Assembly: GCA_913775215.1 (NCBI GenBank)
Contig: CAJYKO010000168.1
Coordinates: forward strand, 1 to 5,927
DNA: 5,927 nt
Direction: 5' to 3'
DNA from: an uncultured Devosia sp.
GTDB lineage: Bacteria > Pseudomonadota > Alphaproteobacteria > Rhizobiales > Devosiaceae
Shown: piece after piece, positions 1-5,428 of the stretch
Numbering within the stretch: the stretch's first letter is position 1
Layout: every line of letters starts with the position of its first letter
Notes under the pieces: generated by a model
Database searches by the model: none
What the model saw: the letters and a program-made list of their open reading frames with translations, nothing else
What the model was told of the DNA's origin: nothing
Translations under genes and position numbers: made by a program

Positions 1-66
1 ACGCATGCCAGGGCGAACATCTTCGAGCGCCCTGCGGGCAGCTTCGCGTTTGAGGTCTTCGGACAT
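1..66 (-). CDS. rpiA: Ribose-5-phosphate isomerase A, N-terminal fragment (runs off the left edge)
   Basis: Only the first 22 codons lie in the window. The peptide starts MSEDLKREAARRALEDV and ends RPGMR. This matches the N-terminal helix of RpiA as I remember it, where EAARRAL..V..GMR leads into the LGIGTGST substrate loop, which here lies outside the window. RpiA interconverts ribose-5-phosphate and ribulose-5-phosphate in the cytoplasmic non-oxidative pentose phosphate pathway. The ATG at 64-66 is preceded by a GAGGAAG purine run (68-74 on the plus strand). That is a close but usable ribosome binding site, and no other start fits the homologous N-terminus. The gene is divergent from the L,D-transpeptidase gene. 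Active-site residues cannot be checked because the rest is missing, so the call rests on a short stretch only. Confidence 0.66.
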   Translation of the reverse strand, partial: MSEDLKREAARRALEDVRPGMR

Positions 67-313
67 TCTTCCTCACTTTCGCCAAGCGTGATGCAAGCTC
101 CCCTGCCCCCCTGTCAACCCTCGCGCCGCCTCGGTTGGGGCCATTGTTTGGAGAACACCTGTCACCGCGAAGCAACAATGTGGCGGGCACGTCATGTCTG
201 TGGCGAAAAGGTGACTGTTAAGACTTCTCGGGTAAATTGGCGAAATGTAAATAGCGGCATTACTTCCGGCACGCGAATCAACCGCCGCCGAAATTTCAGA
301 GGCCTGGACGAGC
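67..313. other. Divergent intergenic region between rpiA and the L,D-transpeptidase gene
   Basis: This 247-base gap must hold the promoters of both flanking genes. I could not pick a -35/-10 pair with confidence on either strand. Visible elements are a 7-bp inverted repeat, CATTGTT at 142-148 against AACAATG at 174-180, and one GANTC site (GAATC, 275-279), the target of the CcrM methylase in many alphaproteobacteria. A purine run AGAGG at 298-302 lies 11 bases before the ATG at 314. Open reading frames crossing the region have no recognisable product and look like chance. Confidence 0.4.
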
Positions 314-907
314 ATGAAGTTTTTGAGAGCGGCTATGGCCGTGGGTCTGTCGATCTTGCTGGCAGTGGGCATGGCTGCACCGAGCCAGGCTGCACGCGTC
401 TACAATCCCGACACCAATACCTGGGAAACACCTTCGGCTGTCAGCACGCGCAGCCGAGGCGGTAGCCCGATCAAGAAAGAGATCGTCGACTACGCGACCA
501 ACTATAAAGTTGGGACCATCGTAGTCGAAACGGGTGAGCGCCGTCTTTACCTCGTTCTCGAAGGTGGCAAGGCGCTCCGCTATGGCATCGGCGTGGGCCG
601 TGACGGTTTCACCTGGTCTGGCACGCATCGCATCACTCGCAAAGCGGAATGGCCCGGTTGGACCCCGCCCCCGGCAATGCGCAAGCGCGTTCCTGATCTG
701 CCGGCCTATATGCCAGGTGGCCCGGAAAACCCGCTCGGCGCCCGCGCGCTCTATATCGGCTCAACGCTTTATCGCGTCCACGGCACGTCTGAGCCCTGGT
801 CTATCGGCCAGGCCGTGTCCTCGGGCTGTATCCGCCTGACCAATGATGACGTCGCCGACCTTTATGAGCGCGTCAAAGTTGGCGCGACGATCGTCGTCAA
901 CCACTGA
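314..907 (+). CDS. Exported L,D-transpeptidase, YkuD domain
   Basis: The 197-residue protein has a Sec signal peptide: MKFLR, a hydrophobic stretch to about residue 20, then a likely cut after PSQA (residue 26). The mature protein is essentially one YkuD domain (about residues 66-195). The catalytic signature is clear: H156 in HGT, then SSGCIRLTNDDV with S170, G171, nucleophile C172 and R174. The YIGSTLYRVHGT strand and the GIGVGRDGF segment are also typical. The family makes 3-3 cross-links in periplasmic peptidoglycan. In some Hyphomicrobiales, members also attach outer-membrane proteins to the wall; which job this one does cannot be told here. There is no separate peptidoglycan-binding domain, as in the common short alphaproteobacterial form. 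The gene is monocistronic by appearance: divergent from rpiA and closed by a terminator. Confidence 0.93.
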   Translation: MKFLRAAMAVGLSILLAVGMAAPSQAARVYNPDTNTWETPSAVSTRSRGGSPIKKEIVDYATNYKVGTIVVETGERRLYLVLEGGKALRYGIGVGRDGFTWSGTHRITRKAEWPGWTPPPAMRKRVPDLPAYMPGGPENPLGARALYIGSTLYRVHGTSEPWSIGQAVSSGCIRLTNDDVADLYERVKVGATIVVNH

Positions 908-928
908 GGTTTTCCGACTAAAGAGTTG

Positions 929-958
929 AAAGGGTCGCTTTGGCGGCCCTTTTGTTTT
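929..958 (+). terminator. Intrinsic terminator after the L,D-transpeptidase gene
   Basis: AAAGGG (929-934) pairs with CCCTTT (947-952). The stem continues inward as a T-G wobble followed by CGC/GCG, which gives a 10-pair stem with a 4-base loop (TTTG, 939-942). A T-rich tract ending TTTTGTTTT follows to 958. It begins 21 bases past the stop codon, so it is a textbook Rho-independent terminator for the upstream gene. It also implies that moaA has its own promoter in the 64 bases between 959 and 1022 or overlapping the hairpin. Confidence 0.88.
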
Positions 959-1022
959 AGACAGGCAACAACATTGCTCGGCCGTGGTTTCCTTCTCAAC
1001 CGGTACCGCCTACATTGAGCTC

Positions 1023-2036
1023 ATGAACGCGCCTTTCGCTCCCAATCGTCCGCTCGTTGACACCTTTGGCCGGACCATCAGCTATCTGCGCATTTCGGTG
1101 ACAGATCGCTGTGACTTTCGCTGCGTCTATTGCATGGCGGAGGACATGGTCTTCCTGCCCAAAAAGGACGTTTTGAGCTTTGAAGAAGTTGAGACGATCG
1201 CCTCGGCGTTTATCGCGCGCGGCACGACCAAGATCAGGCTGACGGGCGGCGAACCCCTGGTTCGGCGCGACATCATGGATCTCGTTCGGACGCTGGGGGG
1301 GCGGATTGGATCCGGACTCGAAGAGCTGACGATCACAACCAACGGCAGCCAATTGGCCAAGCATGCCGAAGGCTTGTTTGCCGCGGGAGTGCGGCGGATC
1401 AACGTGTCGCTCGATACGCTTGATCCCGAGCGGTTTTCGACCATAACGCGTCGTGGGCGACTGGCTGACGTCATGGCGGGGATCGATGCAGCGCAAGCGG
1501 CGGGGCTGAGCCTTAAGATCAATATGGTGGCGATGCGCGGCGTCAATGACGACGAGATCGAGCCGATGATGGCCTGGGCGCATGGGCGCGGCATGGGGCT
1601 GACGCTGATCGAAGGGATGCCGCTGGGCGAGGTGGGCCTTGATCGGGTGGATACTTATCTGCCGCTGCGCGAGCTGCATGGGCGGCTGGCTCAGCGCTAC
1701 ACCCTGACGCGCCTAGCCAAGAAGACGGGTGGTCCAGCACGGTACGACCATGTGGCGGAAACCGGCGGGGTGCTCGGCTATATTACGCCGATGAGCCACA
1801 ATTTCTGCGAGAGCTGCAATCGCGTGCGTTTGACGGCTACAGGGCAGCTTTTCCTCTGCCTTGGGCAGGATGATCAATTGAGCCTGCGCGACGCGCTGCG
1901 CGAAGGCGGACGGGCGGGGCTCGATGCGGCGCTCGATCGGGCGATGCTGATCAAGCCAAAAGGGCATGACTTTGTGATTGATCGCAACGCCCCTGCCCCC
2001 GCTGTTGCGCGACATATGAGCGTTACTGGGGGCTAG
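1023..2036 (+). CDS. moaA: GTP 3',8-cyclase MoaA (molybdenum cofactor biosynthesis)
   Basis: MoaA is a cytoplasmic radical SAM enzyme. It turns GTP into 3',8-cyclo-7,8-dihydro-GTP, the first step of molybdopterin synthesis, working with MoaC. Taking the ATG at 1023 gives 337 residues, a normal length. The N-terminal SAM cluster motif C-x3-C-x2-C is C30, C34 and C37 in DRCDFRCVYC. LTGGEP at about 73-78 is the SAM-binding GGEP motif. The second, GTP-binding cluster is C262, C265 and C279 in FCESCNRVR...LCLG. The protein ends in the conserved double glycine (VTGG) that is known to be needed for catalysis. An in-frame GTG at 984 would add 13 residues unlike the family, and neither start has a strong Shine-Dalgarno sequence. 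No other moa gene and no obvious Moco riboswitch lies alongside. The 3' end converges on the VOC gene. Confidence 0.97.
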   Translation: MNAPFAPNRPLVDTFGRTISYLRISVTDRCDFRCVYCMAEDMVFLPKKDVLSFEEVETIASAFIARGTTKIRLTGGEPLVRRDIMDLVRTLGGRIGSGLEELTITTNGSQLAKHAEGLFAAGVRRINVSLDTLDPERFSTITRRGRLADVMAGIDAAQAAGLSLKINMVAMRGVNDDEIEPMMAWAHGRGMGLTLIEGMPLGEVGLDRVDTYLPLRELHGRLAQRYTLTRLAKKTGGPARYDHVAETGGVLGYITPMSHNFCESCNRVRLTATGQLFLCLGQDDQLSLRDALREGGRAGLDAALDRAMLIKPKGHDFVIDRNAPAPAVARHMSVTGG

Positions 2037-2039
2037 AGC

Positions 2040-2444
2040 CTATCGACCCTCGCCGCGCTCGACGAGTTCCACCATGATACCGTCAGGATCCCGCACAAAG
2101 GCGAGTTGCCGAATGAGCGGTGTGTTTCGTGCCGCACGTGGCCCTTCGATAATTTCGATGCCTGCGGCTGAAAGGCGCGACAGCACTTCGGAGATGTTAG
2201 AGTAAGCGAAGGTCAGATGGCGGAGACCTGCTTCGTGGAGGGGAACGTCGCGAAAACGGTCGACGGTAGAAGCGTCGGGCGCAAAGACCTCGAGCATGCC
2301 TGCGCCTGTATCAAAAAAGCCGATCTCGCCGCGGTCGACCTTGTTGCGCTCGATAAGGGACAGACCGAGCAGGTCGCAGTAAAAAGCAACTGCTCGGTCC
2401 ATATCCGAGACCGTCATGCCGACATGTTCAAAGCCAATCAACAT
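2040..2444 (-). CDS. VOC (glyoxalase/bleomycin resistance) superfamily protein
   Basis: The 134-residue cytoplasmic protein holds two beta-alpha-beta-beta-beta modules of the vicinal oxygen chelate fold. The four expected metal-binding positions are all filled: H7 in FEHVGMTV, E52 in MLEVF, H76 in LRHLTF and E126 in IMVELVE. FYCDLLGLSL and VRDPDGIMVELVE are the usual glyoxalase-like landmarks. It is therefore likely to be an active divalent-metal enzyme of the lactoylglutathione lyase, methylmalonyl-CoA epimerase or dioxygenase type. The substrate cannot be read from sequence. Its ATG lies three bases after the stop of the Lrp-type regulator, with no distinct Shine-Dalgarno sequence, which suggests translational coupling in a two-gene operon. 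The regulator may thus control or report on its substrate, though this is inference. It is not a confident glyoxalase I. Confidence 0.9.
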   Translation of the reverse strand: MLIGFEHVGMTVSDMDRAVAFYCDLLGLSLIERNKVDRGEIGFFDTGAGMLEVFAPDASTVDRFRDVPLHEAGLRHLTFAYSNISEVLSRLSAAGIEIIEGPRAARNTPLIRQLAFVRDPDGIMVELVERGEGR

Positions 2445-2447
2445 GGG

Positions 2448-2933
2448 CTACTTGTCGTCATCGACAACGATGGCGAAATCAAGCGGTAGGGCCGTCGTGT
2501 ACTTGATCTGGCCCATGGCAAAGGCAGAGCTGACATCGGTCAGGTTTATCTTGCTTATGAGTCGTTTGTAGAAAGCGTCATAGGCCTGAATATCAGGCAC
2601 GACGACGCGCATGAGATAATCCACGTCACCGCTCATGCGATAGAATTCGACAACCTCGGGAAATTCATCGATGACGCCGGAGAACTTGCGCATCCACGCT
2701 TCGTTGTGCTCGTTCGTCTTGACCGAGACAAAAACCGTCACGCCAACATTGACTTTATTGGGATCGAGAACCGCAACGCGGCGCTGAATGACGCCGTCTT
2801 CTTCCATTTTTTGAATACGGCGCCAGCACGGCGTGGTGGAGAGGCCAACCTTGCGGCCGATCTCAGCAACAGGCATGGTAGCATCTTTTTGCAGCAGCGT
2901 CAGTATTTTACGGTCGATCTTGTCCAGTGCCAT
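2448..2933 (-). CDS. Lrp/AsnC family transcriptional regulator
   Basis: The 161-residue protein has the standard two-domain layout. An N-terminal winged helix-turn-helix (about residues 3-60) includes LDKIDRKIL, helix VAEIGRKVG (22-30) and recognition helix STTPCWRRIQKMEEDG (32-47). A RAM ligand-sensing and oligomerisation domain spans about 63-151. It contains VVEFYRMSGDVDYLM, whose glycine-acid turn (G102, D103) lines the effector pocket in known family members, and closing strand MGQIKYTTALPL. A short acidic tail ends the protein. Lrp-type proteins bind DNA as dimers to hexadecamers and often respond to amino acids; the effector here is unknown. GAGAGGG sits four bases before the ATG. The VOC gene follows three bases downstream, and the divergent gap upstream holds candidate operators, so autoregulation is likely. 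Confidence 0.95.
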   Translation of the reverse strand: MALDKIDRKILTLLQKDATMPVAEIGRKVGLSTTPCWRRIQKMEEDGVIQRRVAVLDPNKVNVGVTVFVSVKTNEHNEAWMRKFSGVIDEFPEVVEFYRMSGDVDYLMRVVVPDIQAYDAFYKRLISKINLTDVSSAFAMGQIKYTTALPLDFAIVVDDDK

Positions 2934-2970
2934 CCGGCCCTCTCGGCGAAATCAGATTTTTCTTGAAGCG

Positions 2971-3030
2971 ATTTTATTGAGCGTTCGCGCAGCGGAAACT
3001 GCCATATGGTCTTGGATTGCGCAATAAAAT
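2971..3030. repeat. Inverted repeat pair with 12-bp arms upstream of the Lrp-type gene
   Basis: ATTTTATTGAGC (2971-2982) is repeated in inverted orientation as GCGCAATAAAAT (3019-3030), with 11 of 12 positions matching and 36 bases between the arms. The arm centres are about 48 bp apart, roughly 4.5 helical turns. The arms are AT-rich in a GC-rich genome and lie 38-97 bp upstream of the regulator's start codon. This spacing would suit cooperative binding by a multimeric Lrp-type protein, so an autoregulatory operator is the simplest reading. That function is inferred. Confidence 0.5.
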
Positions 3031-3038
3031 TGCTTTAT
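3016..3038. promoter_or_regulatory. Clustered palindromic half-sites, candidate Lrp-type operator
   Basis: The stretch reads ATTGC-GCAAT-AAA-ATTGC-TTTAT. ATTGCGCAAT (3016-3025) is a perfect 10-bp palindrome. GCAAT/ATTGC recurs across a 3-base spacer (3021-3033), and ATAAA/TTTAT flanks the last copy as a 15-bp dyad (3024-3038). Lrp-family sites are usually about 15-bp dyads with an AT-rich centre, so this fits. It sits between the divergent lrp and kinase genes and could influence either. No protein binding is shown. Confidence 0.45.
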
Positions 3039-3133
3039 CGATTTGTCGTATGACTTCTGTTGGACATAGGCTGATCCGGAGCACCTAACGCAGGAGCTCT
3101 GTTCCGGTTTCACGTCATGTTAACCACGCGCCG

Positions 3134-3185
3134 ACTAACTTGGCTCCGAGCGTAGCGGTGACTCGTTGTTACCGTGTGAGTTAGT
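3134..3185 (+). promoter_or_regulatory. Potential structured RNA leader just before the histidine kinase gene
   Basis: ACTAACT (3134-3140) is perfectly complementary to AGTTAGT (3179-3185), with two further G-U pairs inward. Inside it, 3155-3162 can pair with 3168-3175 (eight pairs, two of them G-U) around a 5-base loop. The structure ends 14 bases before the ATG at 3200, where no convincing Shine-Dalgarno sequence is seen. It would matter only if transcription begins upstream of 3134, which I cannot establish. Confidence 0.35.
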
Positions 3186-3199
3186 AATGAGTACCGTTC

Positions 3200-4723
3200 A
3201 TGCCGTCTCAGCCGGCCAATAACGCGGATGTCCGCGCCCTTATGGGCCGTGACGGCAAGCGTGCCGCCCAAAAGACCGTGTTGGAAGCGCGCCAGAAGCT
3301 GACATCCAGCTCGGGCACCCGCGCGGAATTCGATTTCGAACTAATGCAGGACTATGCAGTGTCGCGCCGCGGCGCAGCATTGCCCATGGCAGCGGTCGTC
3401 TGCATCTTGGCCATCGTTTCAAGTTTTTGGGTGCCGGTCATTTTCTCCGCATTTTGGGCGGGGCTGGTGCTCGTCAGCTTGCTGGTGGTGGTGCTGGTTG
3501 CAAGCCGGTTCATCGATCAGGACCCCAACAAATTCAACGCCACGAATTGGACGACGAGCTTTGTTGCGGCCGAGACATTCTATGGCCTGACGCTATCTCT
3601 CCTCGCTGTTTCCGCCTTTGTGGCGCCGACGGACGTGGCGCCGGTCATGTTTGCCATGGTGCTGGTCAGTATTGCAGCGAACGCCATCGCGACCCATACG
3701 CTGCCACCGGCAACGCTGATGAGTACCTCGCCGGTTACGATCAGCGTTGCAGCCAGCCTTGTCTGGCTCGGAGGAACGATGAACTACACGCTGGCCGGTG
3801 TGGCGGTTTGCGGCGAGATCTTTTTCCTCTTCCTCGCGCGTCAGCTTTATGGCTCCGAGCTCGAAACGCTTTCGCACCAGTCCGAAAAGGACTCGCTGAT
3901 TGCCGAATTGGAAGAAGCGCGGCAGATGTCGGAAGAGGCACGGCGGCATGCCGAGCAGGCCAATATCGCCAAGAGTCAGTTCCTAGCCACGATGAGCCAC
4001 GAATTGCGCACGCCACTTAATGCGATTATCGGCTTTTCTGAGGTACTGAAATCCGAGCTATTGGGCACGCATCAGGTGCCGCAATACAAGGAATATGCTG
4101 GGGATATTCATTCCAGTGGCCAGCATCTGCTCAACCTGATCAACGAGCTGCTGGACCTTAGCCGCATCGAGGCAGGTAAGTATGAACTGCATGAGGAAGC
4201 GGTGTCGATCATCGATATAGCCGATGATTGCCAGCGCATGATGCAGTTGCGCGCCAAGTCCAAGGGTATCGAGCTGACTTTCAGCTATGGCGACAATCTG
4301 CCCAAGATCTGGGGTGACGAGCGCGCCATTCGCCAGGTGGTTTTGAACCTTTTGAGCAATGCCATCAAGTTCACGCCGCAGCATGGCAAGGTCATGTTGC
4401 TGGTGACACGGAGCGCAGATGGCGGGCAGTTGATTTCAGTCAATGATAACGGGCCAGGAATTCCCGAGAACGAGATCGAGACCGTATTGTCTTCCTTCGG
4501 CCAGGGGTCGCTGGCGCAGAAGACGGCAGAACAGGGAGCGGGGCTTGGCTTGCCGATCGTGCAGCGGATCATGGACCTGCATCAGGGCCGGTTCGATCTC
4601 TTCTCAAAGCTTCGTTTCGGGACGGAAGTGATCGCGACTTTCCCGCGGGCCCGCGTGATGGATGCGCTGGCACCGGTCACTGAGCGCCGCAACAAACTCG
4701 AAATTTACTCGCAGGCCGGTTGA
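3200..4723 (+). CDS. Membrane sensor histidine kinase, DivJ/PleC-like catalytic core
   Basis: The 507-residue protein opens with about 58 soluble residues. About six hydrophobic helices follow (near 60-80, 82-103, 118-141, 146-168, 172-192 and 194-213). A charged coiled-coil linker runs about 217-262, then the HisKA dimerisation domain and an ATPase domain. The phospho-acceptor is H267 in SHELRTPLNAIIGFSEVL. ATP-binding boxes are NLLSNAIKF (N383, N387), DNGPGI (D416) and GAGLGLPIV (446-454). The stretch YAGDIHSSGQHLLNLINELLDLSRIEAGK resembles the alphaproteobacterial DivJ/PleC/PdhS group, which acts on single-domain receivers such as DivK. That placement is by eye. There is no PAS or receiver domain and no response regulator next door, so it is an orphan kinase whose signal is probably sensed in or near the membrane. 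An in-frame ATG at 3242 is an alternative start. The DUF6683-like gene follows 72 bases on. Confidence 0.93.
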   Translation: MPSQPANNADVRALMGRDGKRAAQKTVLEARQKLTSSSGTRAEFDFELMQDYAVSRRGAALPMAAVVCILAIVSSFWVPVIFSAFWAGLVLVSLLVVVLVASRFIDQDPNKFNATNWTTSFVAAETFYGLTLSLLAVSAFVAPTDVAPVMFAMVLVSIAANAIATHTLPPATLMSTSPVTISVAASLVWLGGTMNYTLAGVAVCGEIFFLFLARQLYGSELETLSHQSEKDSLIAELEEARQMSEEARRHAEQANIAKSQFLATMSHELRTPLNAIIGFSEVLKSELLGTHQVPQYKEYAGDIHSSGQHLLNLINELLDLSRIEAGKYELHEEAVSIIDIADDCQRMMQLRAKSKGIELTFSYGDNLPKIWGDERAIRQVVLNLLSNAIKFTPQHGKVMLLVTRSADGGQLISVNDNGPGIPENEIETVLSSFGQGSLAQKTAEQGAGLGLPIVQRIMDLHQGRFDLFSKLRFGTEVIATFPRARVMDALAPVTERRNKLEIYSQAG

Positions 4724-4750
4724 TCGGCGGATGCCGAAGTCTCAAATTTG

Positions 4751-4788
4751 CCCCTATCGGGCCCTCCATTGTGGCCTGGTTTTAGGGG
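4751..4788 (+). promoter_or_regulatory. Shine-Dalgarno sequence of the TTG-started gene inside a possible hairpin
   Basis: AGGGG (4784-4788) lies seven bases before the TTG at 4796 and is the clearest Shine-Dalgarno sequence in the neighbourhood, so it fixes that start. The same bases are complementary to CCCCT (4751-4755). With one more pair they form a 6-bp outer stem (CCCCTA/TAGGGG). GGCC at 4760-4763 and 4773-4776 could form an inner stem. In that fold the ribosome binding site would be hidden. The binding site itself is well supported; the hairpin is only a possibility. Confidence 0.5.
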
Positions 4789-4795
4789 TTGTAGT

Positions 4796-5428
4796 TTGAA
4801 GTTCTTTGTTCGTTTTTTGTCGCTCCTGATCCTTTTGCCCGGGCTGGCGCTTGCGCAAGAACGACCAGCGCCGGTTTTTGACACGAGCTATCCGCCATCC
4901 TCGATCATTTCGGCGCGTATCCAGCGTCAATTCCTGGATTCAGTTCGCTGGTCGGTCGGTGCCGAGGTGCGCGATAGTCTGGCGGCGGCGTTCGCTGAGC
5001 GCCCTGCTTTGGAGATCTGGCAGGATCTGGTCGCCAAGGATGGGCTAAAGACGGGCAATGTGGCCGATGCGTTGACCGCCTATTGGGTGCTCAACTGGGT
5101 AACCGCTAATGCTCGGTACAACAGCAAGATCGATAATGGACCGGTGCGGGCGCAAATCGCCGCAGCCATGGCGAATGATGCCAGTTTTCGGACGCTGGAC
5201 AATCTGCAGCGGCAGGAAATGGCCGAGGGATATATCCTCAAATTCCTTGTCGAGCATGCGGCGCTGAACCAGGCAATAGCGAGCAAGGACGTTGCTGCCC
5301 TGGGAAGGCTGGCGCTCGCGTCGGCCACACGCTTCCGTCAGGAAATGGGGGTCGATCTTCTGAGCCTTGTGCCGGGTCCGGAAGGCTTCACGCCAAAGGC
5401 ACGACCCGTCACGCCAGCGGGCGACTAA
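4796..5428 (+). CDS. Exported protein of unknown function, DUF6683-like
   Basis: Read from the TTG at 4796, the product is 210 residues and begins with a clean signal peptide: KFFVRFL, a leucine-rich core, then ALA before Q21. An AGGGG ribosome binding site supports this start. An upstream in-frame TTG at 4748 would put a proline-rich extension in front and spoil the signal. The mature part is alpha-helical and alanine-rich. GLKTGNVADALTAYW (83-97) and the later RFRQEMGVDLLSL...GFTP pattern match my memory of DUF6683 proteins, in which a GL.T.NVADA..WW segment and a C-terminal MG.DL....GF stretch recur. The function of that family is unknown. No catalytic motif, lipobox or cysteine is visible in the mature chain. 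It follows the kinase gene in the same direction and its end overlaps cobT by 20 bases. Periplasmic location is inferred from the signal peptide. Confidence 0.8.
   Translation: MKFFVRFLSLLILLPGLALAQERPAPVFDTSYPPSSIISARIQRQFLDSVRWSVGAEVRDSLAAAFAERPALEIWQDLVAKDGLKTGNVADALTAYWVLNWVTANARYNSKIDNGPVRAQIAAAMANDASFRTLDNLQRQEMAEGYILKFLVEHAALNQAIASKDVAALGRLALASATRFRQEMGVDLLSLVPGPEGFTPKARPVTPAGD

Noticed and set aside
142..180. 7-bp inverted repeat CATTGTT/AACAATG in the rpiA-transpeptidase gap
   Set aside because: With a 25-base spacer in a 247-base gap, a perfect 7-bp match is about as common as chance predicts, and extending the arms needs bulges.
88..465. Open frame of 125 codons on the plus strand across the rpiA-transpeptidase gap
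   Set aside because: It overlaps the transpeptidase gene in another frame, has low-complexity arginine-rich composition and resembles no family I know.
984..1022. In-frame GTG that would extend MoaA by 13 residues
   Set aside because: The extra residues are unlike MoaA N-termini, there is no Shine-Dalgarno sequence before the GTG, and the ATG at 1023 gives the usual length and the familiar MNAPFAP start.
996..1679. Long minus-strand open frame of 227 codons inside moaA
   Set aside because: Long antisense frames are expected in GC-rich coding DNA. The product is histidine- and arginine-rich with no domain, while the plus strand encodes an intact MoaA.
2217..2489. Plus-strand open frame opposite the VOC gene and the end of the lrp gene
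   Set aside because: It lies antisense to two well supported genes and its product has no recognisable domain; it is a shadow frame.
3012..3071. Possible -35/-10 pairs for the kinase gene (TTGGAT with TTTATC, TTGTCG with CATAGG)
   Set aside because: Each pair matches the consensus poorly and several alternatives score the same, so no promoter was called.
3076..3107. CCGGA/TCCGG inverted repeat with an inner GAGC/GCTC match upstream of the kinase
   Set aside because: The stem needs a 4-base bulge and a long loop, there is no T-tract, and its position relative to the transcript start is unknown.
4748..4795. In-frame TTG that would extend the DUF6683-like protein by 16 residues
   Set aside because: It adds a proline-rich stretch in front of a complete signal peptide, while the TTG at 4796 has AGGGG at ideal spacing.
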